DNA of 13,347 bases from Methylacidiphilaceae bacterium UBA1321. Its GTDB lineage: Bacteria > Verrucomicrobiota > Verrucomicrobiia > Methylacidiphilales > UBA1321. Positions within the stretch are counted from its first letter, which is position 1. The number at the start of each line of letters is the position of its first letter. This document shows positions 6,693 through 13,347 of this stretch, in pieces. The notes below the pieces were generated by a model that worked only from the letters and a program-made list of their open reading frames with translations, was not told where the DNA came from and did no database searches. The position numbers and the translations under genes are program-made. The stretch covers positions 11,696-25,042 of the forward strand of contig DBTH01000104.1 of the NCBI GenBank assembly GCA_002306945.1, written 5' to 3'.

Positions 6693-9600
6693 CGACAGAA
6701 CTGACGACTGCCCGAAAATTCGTCCTCGCTCATCTCTTACCGCTTGAATCTCGCCACGGGCTCCGTATTCAGTTTTTACTGCATGTCCGTCAGGATCAAG
6801 GGTTCCAATCAGCCGTCCCGCATAATCATAGCTTTGAAGAGCAACGTTTGCGTCGGAAGGAGCGATCACAAAGTCGTCGACCCAAATATTTCCCGTTGCC
6901 TGTGAATTATATCCAATCCAAATGCGCAGGAAATCCCCACTAGCGCCACTAACATCAGCGGTAAATAGCGATTGCCCTCCGCCACCATTCGCCTTAATCA
7001 AGGACGAATAAGGGATAATAATTTTCCATTGTTGCCAAGTATTCGGCTTGAAGTTTCCCGCTCCTCCAACGGGCTGCGCATTGAAGCCTCCAACGCCAGT
7101 TCCATTTGCTAGATGCTGCTCAATTCCTAATGTTGGATAAACACCGGTTGAATAAATCCATGCCGATACAGTCAAACCATTCGTTAGGTTGGCAATATCC
7201 TTCAGGTAAACATTGTGCGTTGGTCCGAACAACCAATAATCGTCAGCTTGGGAGCCTGGACCACTAAGCTTCATGGAATACCGTCCCAAATGAGGGTTAG
7301 AAACATCAAATGTTGATGAACCTAGCTCCCATTGCCCGACACCTAAATTTTGACCATTCCAAAGTCCATCGAATGTGCCGTTGATACCTAGGGCACCATC
7401 TTCGCCAGTTAGAACCGCGATATTGTTTGGTTCCGAATTCCATGCTATCGCCGATGGCAATCCACGCAACCCCTCGTAAATAAATGAGGTGGTAATATTT
7501 GTGGTGTTATCTTGGGAGAACAGAGGGGAACCCGTTGGCGAGCGCAGCGAGGTCGTCCCCCCATTCACTTGGGTGAATGGCGAAATTGTCGAAACAAGTT
7601 CTTGCGCAGCTTTTGAAAAGTCCGACGGCAATGTGACTTGTCCTGTACCAAGCGCATTCGGATCCACATTTCTAGTTCTTACTCCTAAGCGGTAAGTCTT
7701 TAACAAATCGATTGAGTTTGAGCTATATTCATTTGACGAAACGGAGATCGGTGTGGCTTTTACTATGCCGTTTGTTGGCGTGCAATCCAGTGCGATCTGA
7801 GTTGAGGGGGTTGGACTTAAGAGAAGGGCTTTTGCATCAGCTCTTGCTCGATAGAGCGCAGAATGTGAAGCAATGATTTTTCCGGCGGAGTTATAAGTGT
7901 TTACTTGAGCTGAATGGCGAAATTGAGTACCTTCTCCAGCGGAGTTTTCAATCAATTTCAAAGAAACCTGAGGTAAACCTGAAACTTGATCAAATCCACC
8001 AGACCAAGTTGTCGTCGTAGATTTTGAGCCACGATCAATTAAGCTAGTCGTTTCTCCAATTTGTGCTATCTGGAACGCCCCTTGTGCCCATCCCGCATTT
8101 TCGGTTGAAAGCCCTTTCATCCGAAGTTGATAGATCGGTGTTGATGTTGAAACTATTCCATCCACAGATGTTGTCACCATACTGGCAACATGTCCAGCAA
8201 GAAACTGGGAATTTGATGGGAGGTTAGACAAGTTCGAGGTAGACGCCGGACTCGGGGCAGATCCATCCAGCGGATTGCTCAGGCGTTCCGATAGATAGGT
8301 TATAGTCTTGGAATTCAATGGTACAGGAGAAGGTGTAGCGTAATCTTTACCGTATTGAGTGACAGTCGTCACCTTTGATTCCGGAGCCTGTGTTAATCCA
8401 TTGTAAGTGACATCAGATCCTGATCCATAGGTAAATTTGTATTGCTTTGCGAAACGATCCGTGTAAAGGGACTTCATCGTGACTTTTGAAACAACTTGAA
8501 ATTCTTTCCACGGGATCCGTGCCACTGGGCCTGAACTATACATTGGATGAAATTCAGACTTTAAACCATTCACATCGCCATACGTAAGCATCCATATCCC
8601 TGGCCCGATCGTAATTTTAGGCGGGAAAACTCCATTCGTTGGCTTTGACGCCAAAAGAGTCCAGGCAGATTTTGGAGGAATCACTCCAGCGGATGCACTA
8701 GCCGCATTACGTGCTAGTGGCACATAGTAAAAGTCAAAATTGCTGCCATTCTGTACTTTTCCGACAATCCAATCCTCATTCGGGGAAATGATTAAATCAT
8801 AAAGGCGATTAGGCATTCCTTCTGACAAGCCTGACGTAATGTCACCTCTGGTTTTATAGTAGAGGAACGAATTGTTTTTTCCGTCACTTTGAGTAACATC
8901 ATTAGCATCTACATCATCTAGCTCAATGGAAGAGTACTTATCTTGCCCACTAATGCGCGGACGAATATTAGCGTCTATTGGAAATCCACCCGAAGAATTT
9001 TGATATACATATGTTGTTGGGATTGGCGGAACGTTACCAAACCATGTGAAGGAAAATCGACTAGAATATGTAATTGCATTGCGAGTCGTTCGAATAGCTT
9101 GTTCCGCATAAGGATTAAATACCATCATCCCATCTCTAGATGGTGAAACTGAGGGTAACAAGCTCCAAAGTTGAGCAAATCCCGAGTTTGGAACAAGTGA
9201 AGGTGTCCAAGCGATCCCATCCCAATTCCATATATATTCCTTTCCATCCGAAATAACTCCATTTAATGGGTTCCAAGCAGCGACGCACATTGCGAAATAA
9301 TTCTTGCCTGAACTTATACCAAAGCCATGTAGCTGCCCATCAAATGTCCATGGCAACCTAGGGCCTGATGGGGGGAAATATTGAAATTGCAAATTTCCTG
9401 CACCAGATCCGCTACTCATCTTCGCTGTTTCATTTACAAATGAATTGCCACCTGCTAATCTACGATATACTTGATTTACTCTCCATAAATTGTGACTAAT
9501 CACAAAAAAATCAGGTTGTGCAGTCAGATTTAATTGAGCGAAATATGATTCACTCCAGCCTGGAAGCCCTGGGGTGAATTCCATACATTGCCCGCCATTT

Positions 9601-11864
9601 GGACGCATTATGCTAGCGTAATCTGTGGCCGCTGGGAAAGTGTTTAAATCTACAGAATACGAAATATCGTTCCTTACATCACAGGCTGAAATGCTGCGGT
9701 TTATGGAGCTCCATGATCCATCGATATTCCGAACCACTGGTATCACATCCCATCCACCACCGTTTGAACCACTCGTTGTCGGGATTTTGTATTTTACTAA
9801 AAAATAATCTCCGCCACTCGGAATAACTTGCTCGATCGATAACAGTGCTCCGTAAACCTTAGGTGATCCGGATGCAAAAATAGGATCGTTAATAAACGGA
9901 TTATTACTTACAAATTCGGATCCATTCCATTGATAGACAGATACGTCATTCGTGATAGAGTCGCTGATGATAAAATAATCATTTTGCGCAATAAAATTTG
10001 ATCTCGAAAACTGTTTGCTAAAAACCTTCCTCATTCCACCTGTAGAGCGTTTGTATGCCTCAATTGCTATTCCGGAATTTAGAACAGCAGGGTCAGCCCA
10101 GCATGTTGGAATATCGCCACCGAACCTACAGGATGTATTTCCTGTGCTTATTGGTGATATACGACTTACAACGAAACAGAATTCGCCTGCACAAGTGGAT
10201 TCATCTCGAATAATTCCTGAATTTGAAAAATCCTGAGATAGTCTTAACGTTGTAATTGCGGAGGGTGGCGGCGGGGACGGCGTGTAAGTTCTGCCAATCC
10301 CTAGAGTAAGGTTTCCGATGAATGGATCTGGATCTAATGCATTAGATCCAGATCCAACTTGGCTTAATGCGTGAAATTCATAGCTGGTTTCATTTTGATT
10401 TGGATCCAACACGCTTGAAAGCCACCCGGTGTAAATATCATATTTCATGAACCACTTTAATTTATCTGATTCCGATGAATTTGCATTATTGGCAACAATA
10501 ACTTCTCGCAGCAGCCTTTTTACAAAATTCACAGCATCCACTGTGGCTGTACTAAGATCGTATTTTAAGTCAAATTCTTTTGTTTCAATATTCTCCGATG
10601 AAAATACGATCTTTGCGAGGTATTTGGTTTGCAATTCAGAGCCGGGTTGATAGCTACCACCCGAGACTACATCTGGAGCAAAAACCTCAGCCTGTGTTTT
10701 ATCCCCCCAATCCAAAGTAACCTTATCGATAATTTTCTCTTGTTCAAATTCCGCCATCTCCGTTGTTGGATTGATTTTGAAATTCGGGAATGAAGACCAG
10801 ATTACCGAAGGCCAAGATTCGCTTACAAAGCTCTTGGTTGTTGAAAGCCATGATGCGTTACTGGATTTTTGATTCCATGCAAATTGAATGATCCCCCGAT
10901 CTGCGGGGGAACGAATTTCTGTTACATCCCAACGGTATGCAAAGTCAGGTTGGACGGGAATGTACCCAGCGTCATTTGCCTGAGCTAGGTCAGGTGCAAG
11001 CCCAACTTTTGCGCCCCTTCTTAAGGTCATCCTCACTGCGTCGCTTCTGCCTCCTAAAACCATTACAGAGCCGTCAGGAAATTTAGCCACCCAGGCCGCA
11101 ACATTTAAGCTATTTGATGCAGAAGTGTAGTGAACTTCAATATTTGGATTATTCGCTAACTGAAATACATCTTGTCCATTTTCTTTTGTAACTGGTACAA
11201 GTTTTCCGCCTCCCCACACCCCTAAGTAGGCATAAAAATCATCATCCCAAGCTTGGGTTGTTCCTTTATGGTCAACTACGACGTAAGGAAATTCGATACT
11301 CCACCCATATCCTGCATCAAATGATTGTGTCATTCGTTGATCCATCTCAAATCCATATGGATTCGGAGCAGAATAGCGCAGGGTGAGGGGGTACGAGGCG
11401 CCTCCGGATGCTTGGATTGCTCCCAATGTGATATCCTGTGAATGACGCCCAGTCATTGTATTAACCCCTGCTTCCAGATACCCATCAGAGCTCGAGAGAA
11501 CAGGCGATTCGAATTTTTTCGCTAAACTTAAGTTAGCACGATAATTTCCAATTGGTGCTGCGGCGACCACTCCTGTTTTTATTCCCAACTGACTTGGATA
11601 TCTTCCTCGAATTGGTAATGCAAATGGATATTTTGATATCCAGCATGTGGGGCAGCTCTGAGTGGACATAGCCCTAGCTGCGACATTCACATTTTGAGAG
11701 CTTACTGTGGGGTATCCAGTTGGCAAAGAAAATGCACTTGTGGGATCATATAATTCTTCTACAGGCTCATTTGTAGCTTGTACAAATGGACTTCCCGCTA
11801 CTGCAATTCCCGAAAGAGTTGCTATCACCGTGACGAGGATCCACCAAGATCTATACGCGGGCAT
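6678..11864 (-). CDS. Sec-exported YD-repeat/SpvB-like shell protein (gene A of a split Rhs pair)
   Basis: A 1728-residue exported protein of uncertain function, probably the first half of an Rhs-type shell. A signal peptide (RSWWILVTVIATLSGIAVA, cut near residue 23) precedes a Cys pair, CPTC 71-74. Then comes the opening found in many YD/SpvB-type proteins: VNTMTGR (134-140), YPLTLRYSA (158-166) and GYGWSIEFPYVV (185-196). A long, mostly beta-looking middle follows, with a SPPPPSA stretch near 525. A jelly-roll, CBM-like domain spans about 1490-1672 (ending WVDDFVIAP). The protein closes with YD motifs, YDYAGRLIGTLDPDG and ERGRIFG, and stops where single-chain relatives would continue into their repeat barrel; gene B carries that barrel. 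ATG 11864 has GGAG seven nt upstream. Alternatives are a stand-alone surface protein or an adhesin. The CDS contains a perfect 34-bp palindrome. Confidence 0.85.
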   Translation of the reverse strand: MPAYRSWWILVTVIATLSGIAVAGSPFVQATNEPVEELYDPTSAFSLPTGYPTVSSQNVNVAARAMSTQSCPTCWISKYPFALPIRGRYPSQLGIKTGVVAAAPIGNYRANLSLAKKFESPVLSSSDGYLEAGVNTMTGRHSQDITLGAIQASGGASYPLTLRYSAPNPYGFEMDQRMTQSFDAGYGWSIEFPYVVVDHKGTTQAWDDDFYAYLGVWGGGKLVPVTKENGQDVFQLANNPNIEVHYTSASNSLNVAAWVAKFPDGSVMVLGGRSDAVRMTLRRGAKVGLAPDLAQANDAGYIPVQPDFAYRWDVTEIRSPADRGIIQFAWNQKSSNASWLSTTKSFVSESWPSVIWSSFPNFKINPTTEMAEFEQEKIIDKVTLDWGDKTQAEVFAPDVVSGGSYQPGSELQTKYLAKIVFSSENIETKEFDLKYDLSTATVDAVNFVKRLLREVIVANNANSSESDKLKWFMKYDIYTGWLSSVLDPNQNETSYEFHALSQVGSGSNALDPDPFIGNLTLGIGRTYTPSPPPPSAITTLRLSQDFSNSGIIRDESTCAGEFCFVVSRISPISTGNTSCRFGGDIPTCWADPAVLNSGIAIEAYKRSTGGMRKVFSKQFSRSNFIAQNDYFIISDSITNDVSVYQWNGSEFVSNNPFINDPIFASGSPKVYGALLSIEQVIPSGGDYFLVKYKIPTTSGSNGGGWDVIPVVRNIDGSWSSINRSISACDVRNDISYSVDLNTFPAATDYASIMRPNGGQCMEFTPGLPGWSESYFAQLNLTAQPDFFVISHNLWRVNQVYRRLAGGNSFVNETAKMSSGSGAGNLQFQYFPPSGPRLPWTFDGQLHGFGISSGKNYFAMCVAAWNPLNGVISDGKEYIWNWDGIAWTPSLVPNSGFAQLWSLLPSVSPSRDGMMVFNPYAEQAIRTTRNAITYSSRFSFTWFGNVPPIPTTYVYQNSSGGFPIDANIRPRISGQDKYSSIELDDVDANDVTQSDGKNNSFLYYKTRGDITSGLSEGMPNRLYDLIISPNEDWIVGKVQNGSNFDFYYVPLARNAASASAGVIPPKSAWTLLASKPTNGVFPPKITIGPGIWMLTYGDVNGLKSEFHPMYSSGPVARIPWKEFQVVSKVTMKSLYTDRFAKQYKFTYGSGSDVTYNGLTQAPESKVTTVTQYGKDYATPSPVPLNSKTITYLSERLSNPLDGSAPSPASTSNLSNLPSNSQFLAGHVASMVTTSVDGIVSTSTPIYQLRMKGLSTENAGWAQGAFQIAQIGETTSLIDRGSKSTTTTWSGGFDQVSGLPQVSLKLIENSAGEGTQFRHSAQVNTYNSAGKIIASHSALYRARADAKALLLSPTPSTQIALDCTPTNGIVKATPISVSSNEYSSNSIDLLKTYRLGVRTRNVDPNALGTGQVTLPSDFSKAAQELVSTISPFTQVNGGTTSLRSPTGSPLFSQDNTTNITTSFIYEGLRGLPSAIAWNSEPNNIAVLTGEDGALGINGTFDGLWNGQNLGVGQWELGSSTFDVSNPHLGRYSMKLSGPGSQADDYWLFGPTHNVYLKDIANLTNGLTVSAWIYSTGVYPTLGIEQHLANGTGVGGFNAQPVGGAGNFKPNTWQQWKIIIPYSSLIKANGGGGQSLFTADVSGASGDFLRIWIGYNSQATGNIWVDDFVIAPSDANVALQSYDYAGRLIGTLDPDGHAVKTEYGARGEIQAVRDERGRIFGQSSVLSAGEE
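10323..10356. repeat. Perfect 34-bp palindrome inside gene A
   Basis: Seventeen bases TGGATCTGGATCTAATG are followed without spacer by their exact reverse complement; I checked each of the 17 pairs, centred between 10339 and 10340. It falls in frame and codes for GSGSNALDPDP, near residues 503-513 of gene A. Each arm contains GGATCT twice in tandem. Such length and perfection by chance in coding DNA is very unlikely. Confidence 0.95.
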
Positions 11865-11887
11865 ATCTTCTCCTACGAGTAATCACA

Positions 11888-11917
11888 AATACATCCCCAG
11901 TGCGTCTGGGATGTATT
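11888..11917 (-). promoter_or_regulatory. Bulged hairpin in the 5' leader of the Rhs operon
   Basis: On the transcript AAUACAUCCCAG pairs with CUGGGGAUGUAUU across a 5-nt loop (ACGCA), giving a 12-bp stem with one bulged base. It is preceded at once by a strong AGGAGG (11923-11918) and followed, about 24 nt later, by the gene A start with its own GGAG. There is no U-run, so it does not look like a terminator. It could stabilise the mRNA, bind a regulator or modulate ribosome access. AGGAGG has no sensible start downstream except a 3-codon AUG-UAU-UUG-UGA. Confidence 0.5.
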
Positions 11918-11974
11918 CCTCCTAAAAGTGGACATTCGTACGCTAACTCGCACGATTGTCCGTCAGGGAGCTTA

Positions 11975-12003
11975 TAAAATATACCTACCTGAACTTCTTG
12001 CAA
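11975..12003 (-). promoter_or_regulatory. Candidate promoter of the Rhs operon
   Basis: TTGCAA at 12003-11998, a 17-nt spacer, then ATTTTA at 11980-11975 within the AT-rich TATATTTTATAA. This lies about 110 nt before the gene A start, leaving a leader that includes the 11888-11917 hairpin. The match to consensus is moderate. The interval 11865-12073 otherwise holds no credible gene. A 15-bp dyad CGACAAAATATGTCG at 12036-12050 sits upstream of the -35. Confidence 0.35.
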
Positions 12004-12073
12004 GGCTCGCTTTTTGAGCAATGTTCGCCGGAAGACGACAAAATATGTCGCATACAGACAGCGCCGACAAGTT

Positions 12074-12098
12074 GGGCTCTTCCGGGATTTATGTGGGT
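12074..12098. repeat. Probable terminal inverted repeat (right end) of the ISL3 element
   Basis: GGGCTCTTCCGGGATTTATG followed by TGGGT reads inward to the transposase stop at 12115. The GGCTCTT start and GTGGGT finish fit the pattern I know for ISL3-family ends. The partner copy is not within this window, so the boundary is by resemblance, not by pairing. Confidence 0.6.
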
Positions 12099-12114
12099 CA
12101 ATATCTGTCTATGA

Positions 12115-13104
12115 TCACAGTTTCGGAAGCGTGGACGTCAGGATCTTGAGCCGCAGGTAGTCTTCGTCACGGACGCCGTAGGCGCGTTTCTGGATGGCTC
12201 GGATCTTGGTGTTCATCCCTTCGACGAAGCCCATGGGGATCTTGCAATTGGGGTCCAGCGCACGGACGATTCCATCCCAATGTCCCTCGACCAGTCGAGC
12301 GAATCGTTCCAGCGGTTCCAGGCGCTGCCACTTCAGCGACGCCTTCCATTGGTCGAAGAACCGACGAGCCCATCCTTCCGACTTGTAGGTCCAGATCCGG
12401 CTGAAAGACTCCTTGAGGAGGTACGCCTTGTTCAAGCGCCGATTGACCCGGAGCAATTCGTCCAAGGATCGCCGCCCCTTGGCGTCGAGGTTGTTCCGAT
12501 GGGAGAGCAGGATGTACTTCGATCCCTTGATGTAGCGGCGTTGGCTCCCCTCCATGCGCTTGTACTCGGCCTTGCGCACCTTGTCGATGGCCTCGCCCAG
12601 GTGCTTGGCGAGGTGGAAGTGATCGTAGTGCACCACAGCGTTGGGGCAGTTGGCCTCCAGGGATGCGCGGTAGGGACCCCACATGTCCATCACGCCCAGT
12701 TCGATGCCGACCCGTTCCGTGTCCGATAGCGATTGGAAATAGCTGTCGATCGCTTCGCGGCTCCTGCCTCTGTCGTCGCCGAACCAGTTGGGACGCCTTC
12801 GATCAAGGTCATGGATCAGAATCCGGTAGGAATGGCCACGCCCGATGGCCAATTCATCGATACCGATTCGTCGAGGCGGTTCGATCGGATTGGCCTCCAT
12901 TTGTCGGTTCATGTAGAGCTTGTCCAGCTCCTTGATCGCATCCCAGCCGATGTTCGTCTCTTCTGCCACGGCCTTGATGGACTTCTCGCGGCACTGCCGA
13001 CCGATCCATTGGGCGTAACGCTGGGTGTAGCGGTTGATGTCGGCCAAGAACTCCAGCCGTTCCGTCTTCACGGCACAACACCTTGGGCAGCGAACGCGAC
13101 GCAC
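12115..13104 (-). CDS. ISL3-family transposase, catalytic part
   Basis: Catalyses cut-and-paste movement of the element. From the GTG at 13104 the frame gives 329 aa: the second half of a zinc ribbon (CPRC 6-9), a helix-turn-helix-like stretch (about 40-62), and a DDE core. The catalytic candidates are D83 in GIDELAIGRGHSY, D140 in GVMDMWGPY and E295 in FVEGMNTKIRAIQKRAYG, with the family segment HYDHFHLAKHL between them. The same frame is open back to 13272 and encodes the missing zinc-ribbon half (LCGTCGKGC) followed by GWYDQSERLVRDLDCGPWRI, yet has no ATG, GTG or TTG there. GTG 13104 is therefore a default start, and a protein begun there would lose half of the zinc ribbon. The natural product probably starts in another frame upstream. 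Confidence 0.85.
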   Translation of the reverse strand: MRRVRCPRCCAVKTERLEFLADINRYTQRYAQWIGRQCREKSIKAVAEETNIGWDAIKELDKLYMNRQMEANPIEPPRRIGIDELAIGRGHSYRILIHDLDRRRPNWFGDDRGRSREAIDSYFQSLSDTERVGIELGVMDMWGPYRASLEANCPNAVVHYDHFHLAKHLGEAIDKVRKAEYKRMEGSQRRYIKGSKYILLSHRNNLDAKGRRSLDELLRVNRRLNKAYLLKESFSRIWTYKSEGWARRFFDQWKASLKWQRLEPLERFARLVEGHWDGIVRALDPNCKIPMGFVEGMNTKIRAIQKRAYGVRDEDYLRLKILTSTLPKL

Positions 13105-13345
13105 GGCGATGCGCAGGTAGATCCTCCACGGTCCGCAATCGAGATCCCGGACCAGACGTTCGCTCTGGTCATACCACCCTCGACAGCCTTTGCCGCAGGT
13201 GCCGCAAAGGCTGGTTTTTTCCCCGCCGTCGGAGCCGAAGCTTCCACGAACAGTCCTCGCCGGGAATCCTCTTCAGATGAACTTGAGGGCAAAATCCGGG
13301 GAACCGGTAGACATCCCGGATATGTCGACGTTCAGGCTCCAAAAT
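13105..13345 (-). pseudogene. Frameshifted N-terminal part of the ISL3 transposase
   Basis: From the window edge one frame (codons starting at 13345) reads ILEPERRHIRDVYRFPGF, then CPQVHLKRIPGED and WKLRLRRRGK, a plausible ISL3 N-terminus with a possible TTG start at 13342. After the A6 tract the homology moves to the frame one base further on (EKTSLCGTCGKGCRGWYD), which continues into the catalytic part. Joining them needs a +1 (or -2) shift at 13220-13215. That is either a one-base indel, a sequencing error, or recoding. Confidence 0.65.
13184..13220 (-). other. A6 slippery tract followed by a 10-bp hairpin in the transposase gene
   Basis: In the upstream frame the coding strand reads GGA-AAA-AAC, which contains the canonical heptamer A-AAA-AAC (13220-13214). 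CAGCCTTTGC (13213-13204 region of the coding strand) follows at once and pairs with GCAAAGGCTG (ending 13184) across a 10-nt spacer. A slippery tract plus hairpin is the layout of recoding sites. However, the spacer is about zero and a -1 shift would enter the wrong frame, ending at 13068. Confidence 0.5.
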
Positions 13346-13347
13346 GG

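Larger units (their letters stand above)
12074..13347 (-). mobile_element. ISL3-family insertion sequence, incomplete at the window edge
   Basis: The element carries an ISL3-type DDE transposase pointing toward lower coordinates and ends about 40 nt after its stop codon in a sequence typical of ISL3 termini. The other end and the 8-bp target duplication usual for the family lie beyond 13347. If the end is at 12074 or 12075, the flank to compare is GACAAGTT or ACAAGTTG. The element sits about 210 bp upstream of the Rhs gene pair and could supply or block its upstream transcription. Its GC-rich codons contrast with the AT-richer Rhs genes. Confidence 0.8.

Noticed and set aside
6677..6733. Upstream extension of the Rhs toxin ORF to 6733, or frameshift fusion with gene A
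   Set aside because: The extension (about 19 residues, Arg-rich) would bury the signal peptide; ATG 6676 has a strong ribosome site, and two signal peptides argue for separate proteins rather than a broken single gene.
12036..12050. CGACAAAATATGTCG dyad as a defined operator
   Set aside because: The 5-bp arms are short and there is one copy; it is mentioned as context for the promoter but not supported as a binding site.
12280..12729. A 149-aa plus-strand ORF opposite the transposase
   Set aside because: It is an antisense shadow of the conserved DDE transposase, with no independent support.
13068..13292. A 74-aa minus-strand ORF over the transposase N-terminus, reachable by a -1 shift at A6
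   Set aside because: Its Ala/Gly-rich sequence lacks the zinc-ribbon cysteines and ends quickly; the homologous sequence is in the other two frames.
1..13347. CRISPR arrays, tRNA, rRNA, T6SS PAAR/VgrG components
   Set aside because: No spaced repeats, no cloverleaf or rRNA-like sequence, and no PAAR or VgrG motif was found on reading both strands.

Overview
The window is a stretch of Gram-negative bacterial DNA (a secretin gene and a GspE/PilB-type ATPase imply an outer membrane) in which every convincing gene lies on the minus strand, so transcription runs from high to low coordinates. The lineage cannot be fixed from sequence alone. The long Sec-exported YD-repeat proteins recall those of Bacteroidota, Fibrobacterota and similar environmental phyla, but that is a weak inference. 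The middle of the window (about 1.9-12.0 kb) is visibly more AT-rich than the secretin/ATPase end and the transposase end, which suggests an accessory cassette between core-like genes and a mobile element.

Layout in transcription order. (1) 13347-12074: an ISL3-family insertion sequence, cut by the window edge, with a DDE transposase and a recognisable terminal repeat at 12074-12098. The N-terminal transposase part is split across two frames at an A6 tract. (2) 12073-11865: a leader with a candidate promoter and a bulged hairpin. (3) 11864-6678: a 1728-aa Sec-exported protein resembling the first half of a YD-repeat/SpvB-like shell, ending in a jelly-roll-like domain and two YD repeats. (4) 6676-2321: a 1451-aa Sec-exported Rhs protein with a second jelly-roll-like domain, about 11 YD repeats, an Rhs core and a C-terminal nuclease of the WHH (HNH/EndoVII) type. 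(5) 2305-2015: a 96-aa protein in the position of the cognate immunity gene. (6) 1898-630: a short GspE/PilB-family ATPase. (7) 633-1: the N-terminal 211 residues of a secretin that runs off the window through an 18-base C tract coding for polyproline.

How they may work together. Genes 3-5 form a tight unit: A and B are 1 nt apart with B's Shine-Dalgarno inside A, and B's stop directly abuts the immunity ORF. The inferred system is a two-subunit Rhs cage (compare TcB/TcC) with a DNase cargo and an immunity protein. It lacks PAAR or T6SS features and carries two Sec signal peptides. Genes 6-7 overlap by 4 nt (TTGA) and probably belong to a type II secretion or type IV pilus operon with its own promoter in the 116-nt gap after the immunity gene. 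Whether this machinery exports the Rhs proteins is an open inference.

The most unusual sequence structures are a perfect 34-bp palindrome inside gene A, the slippery-tract/hairpin combination in the transposase, and the C18 tract in the secretin gene.
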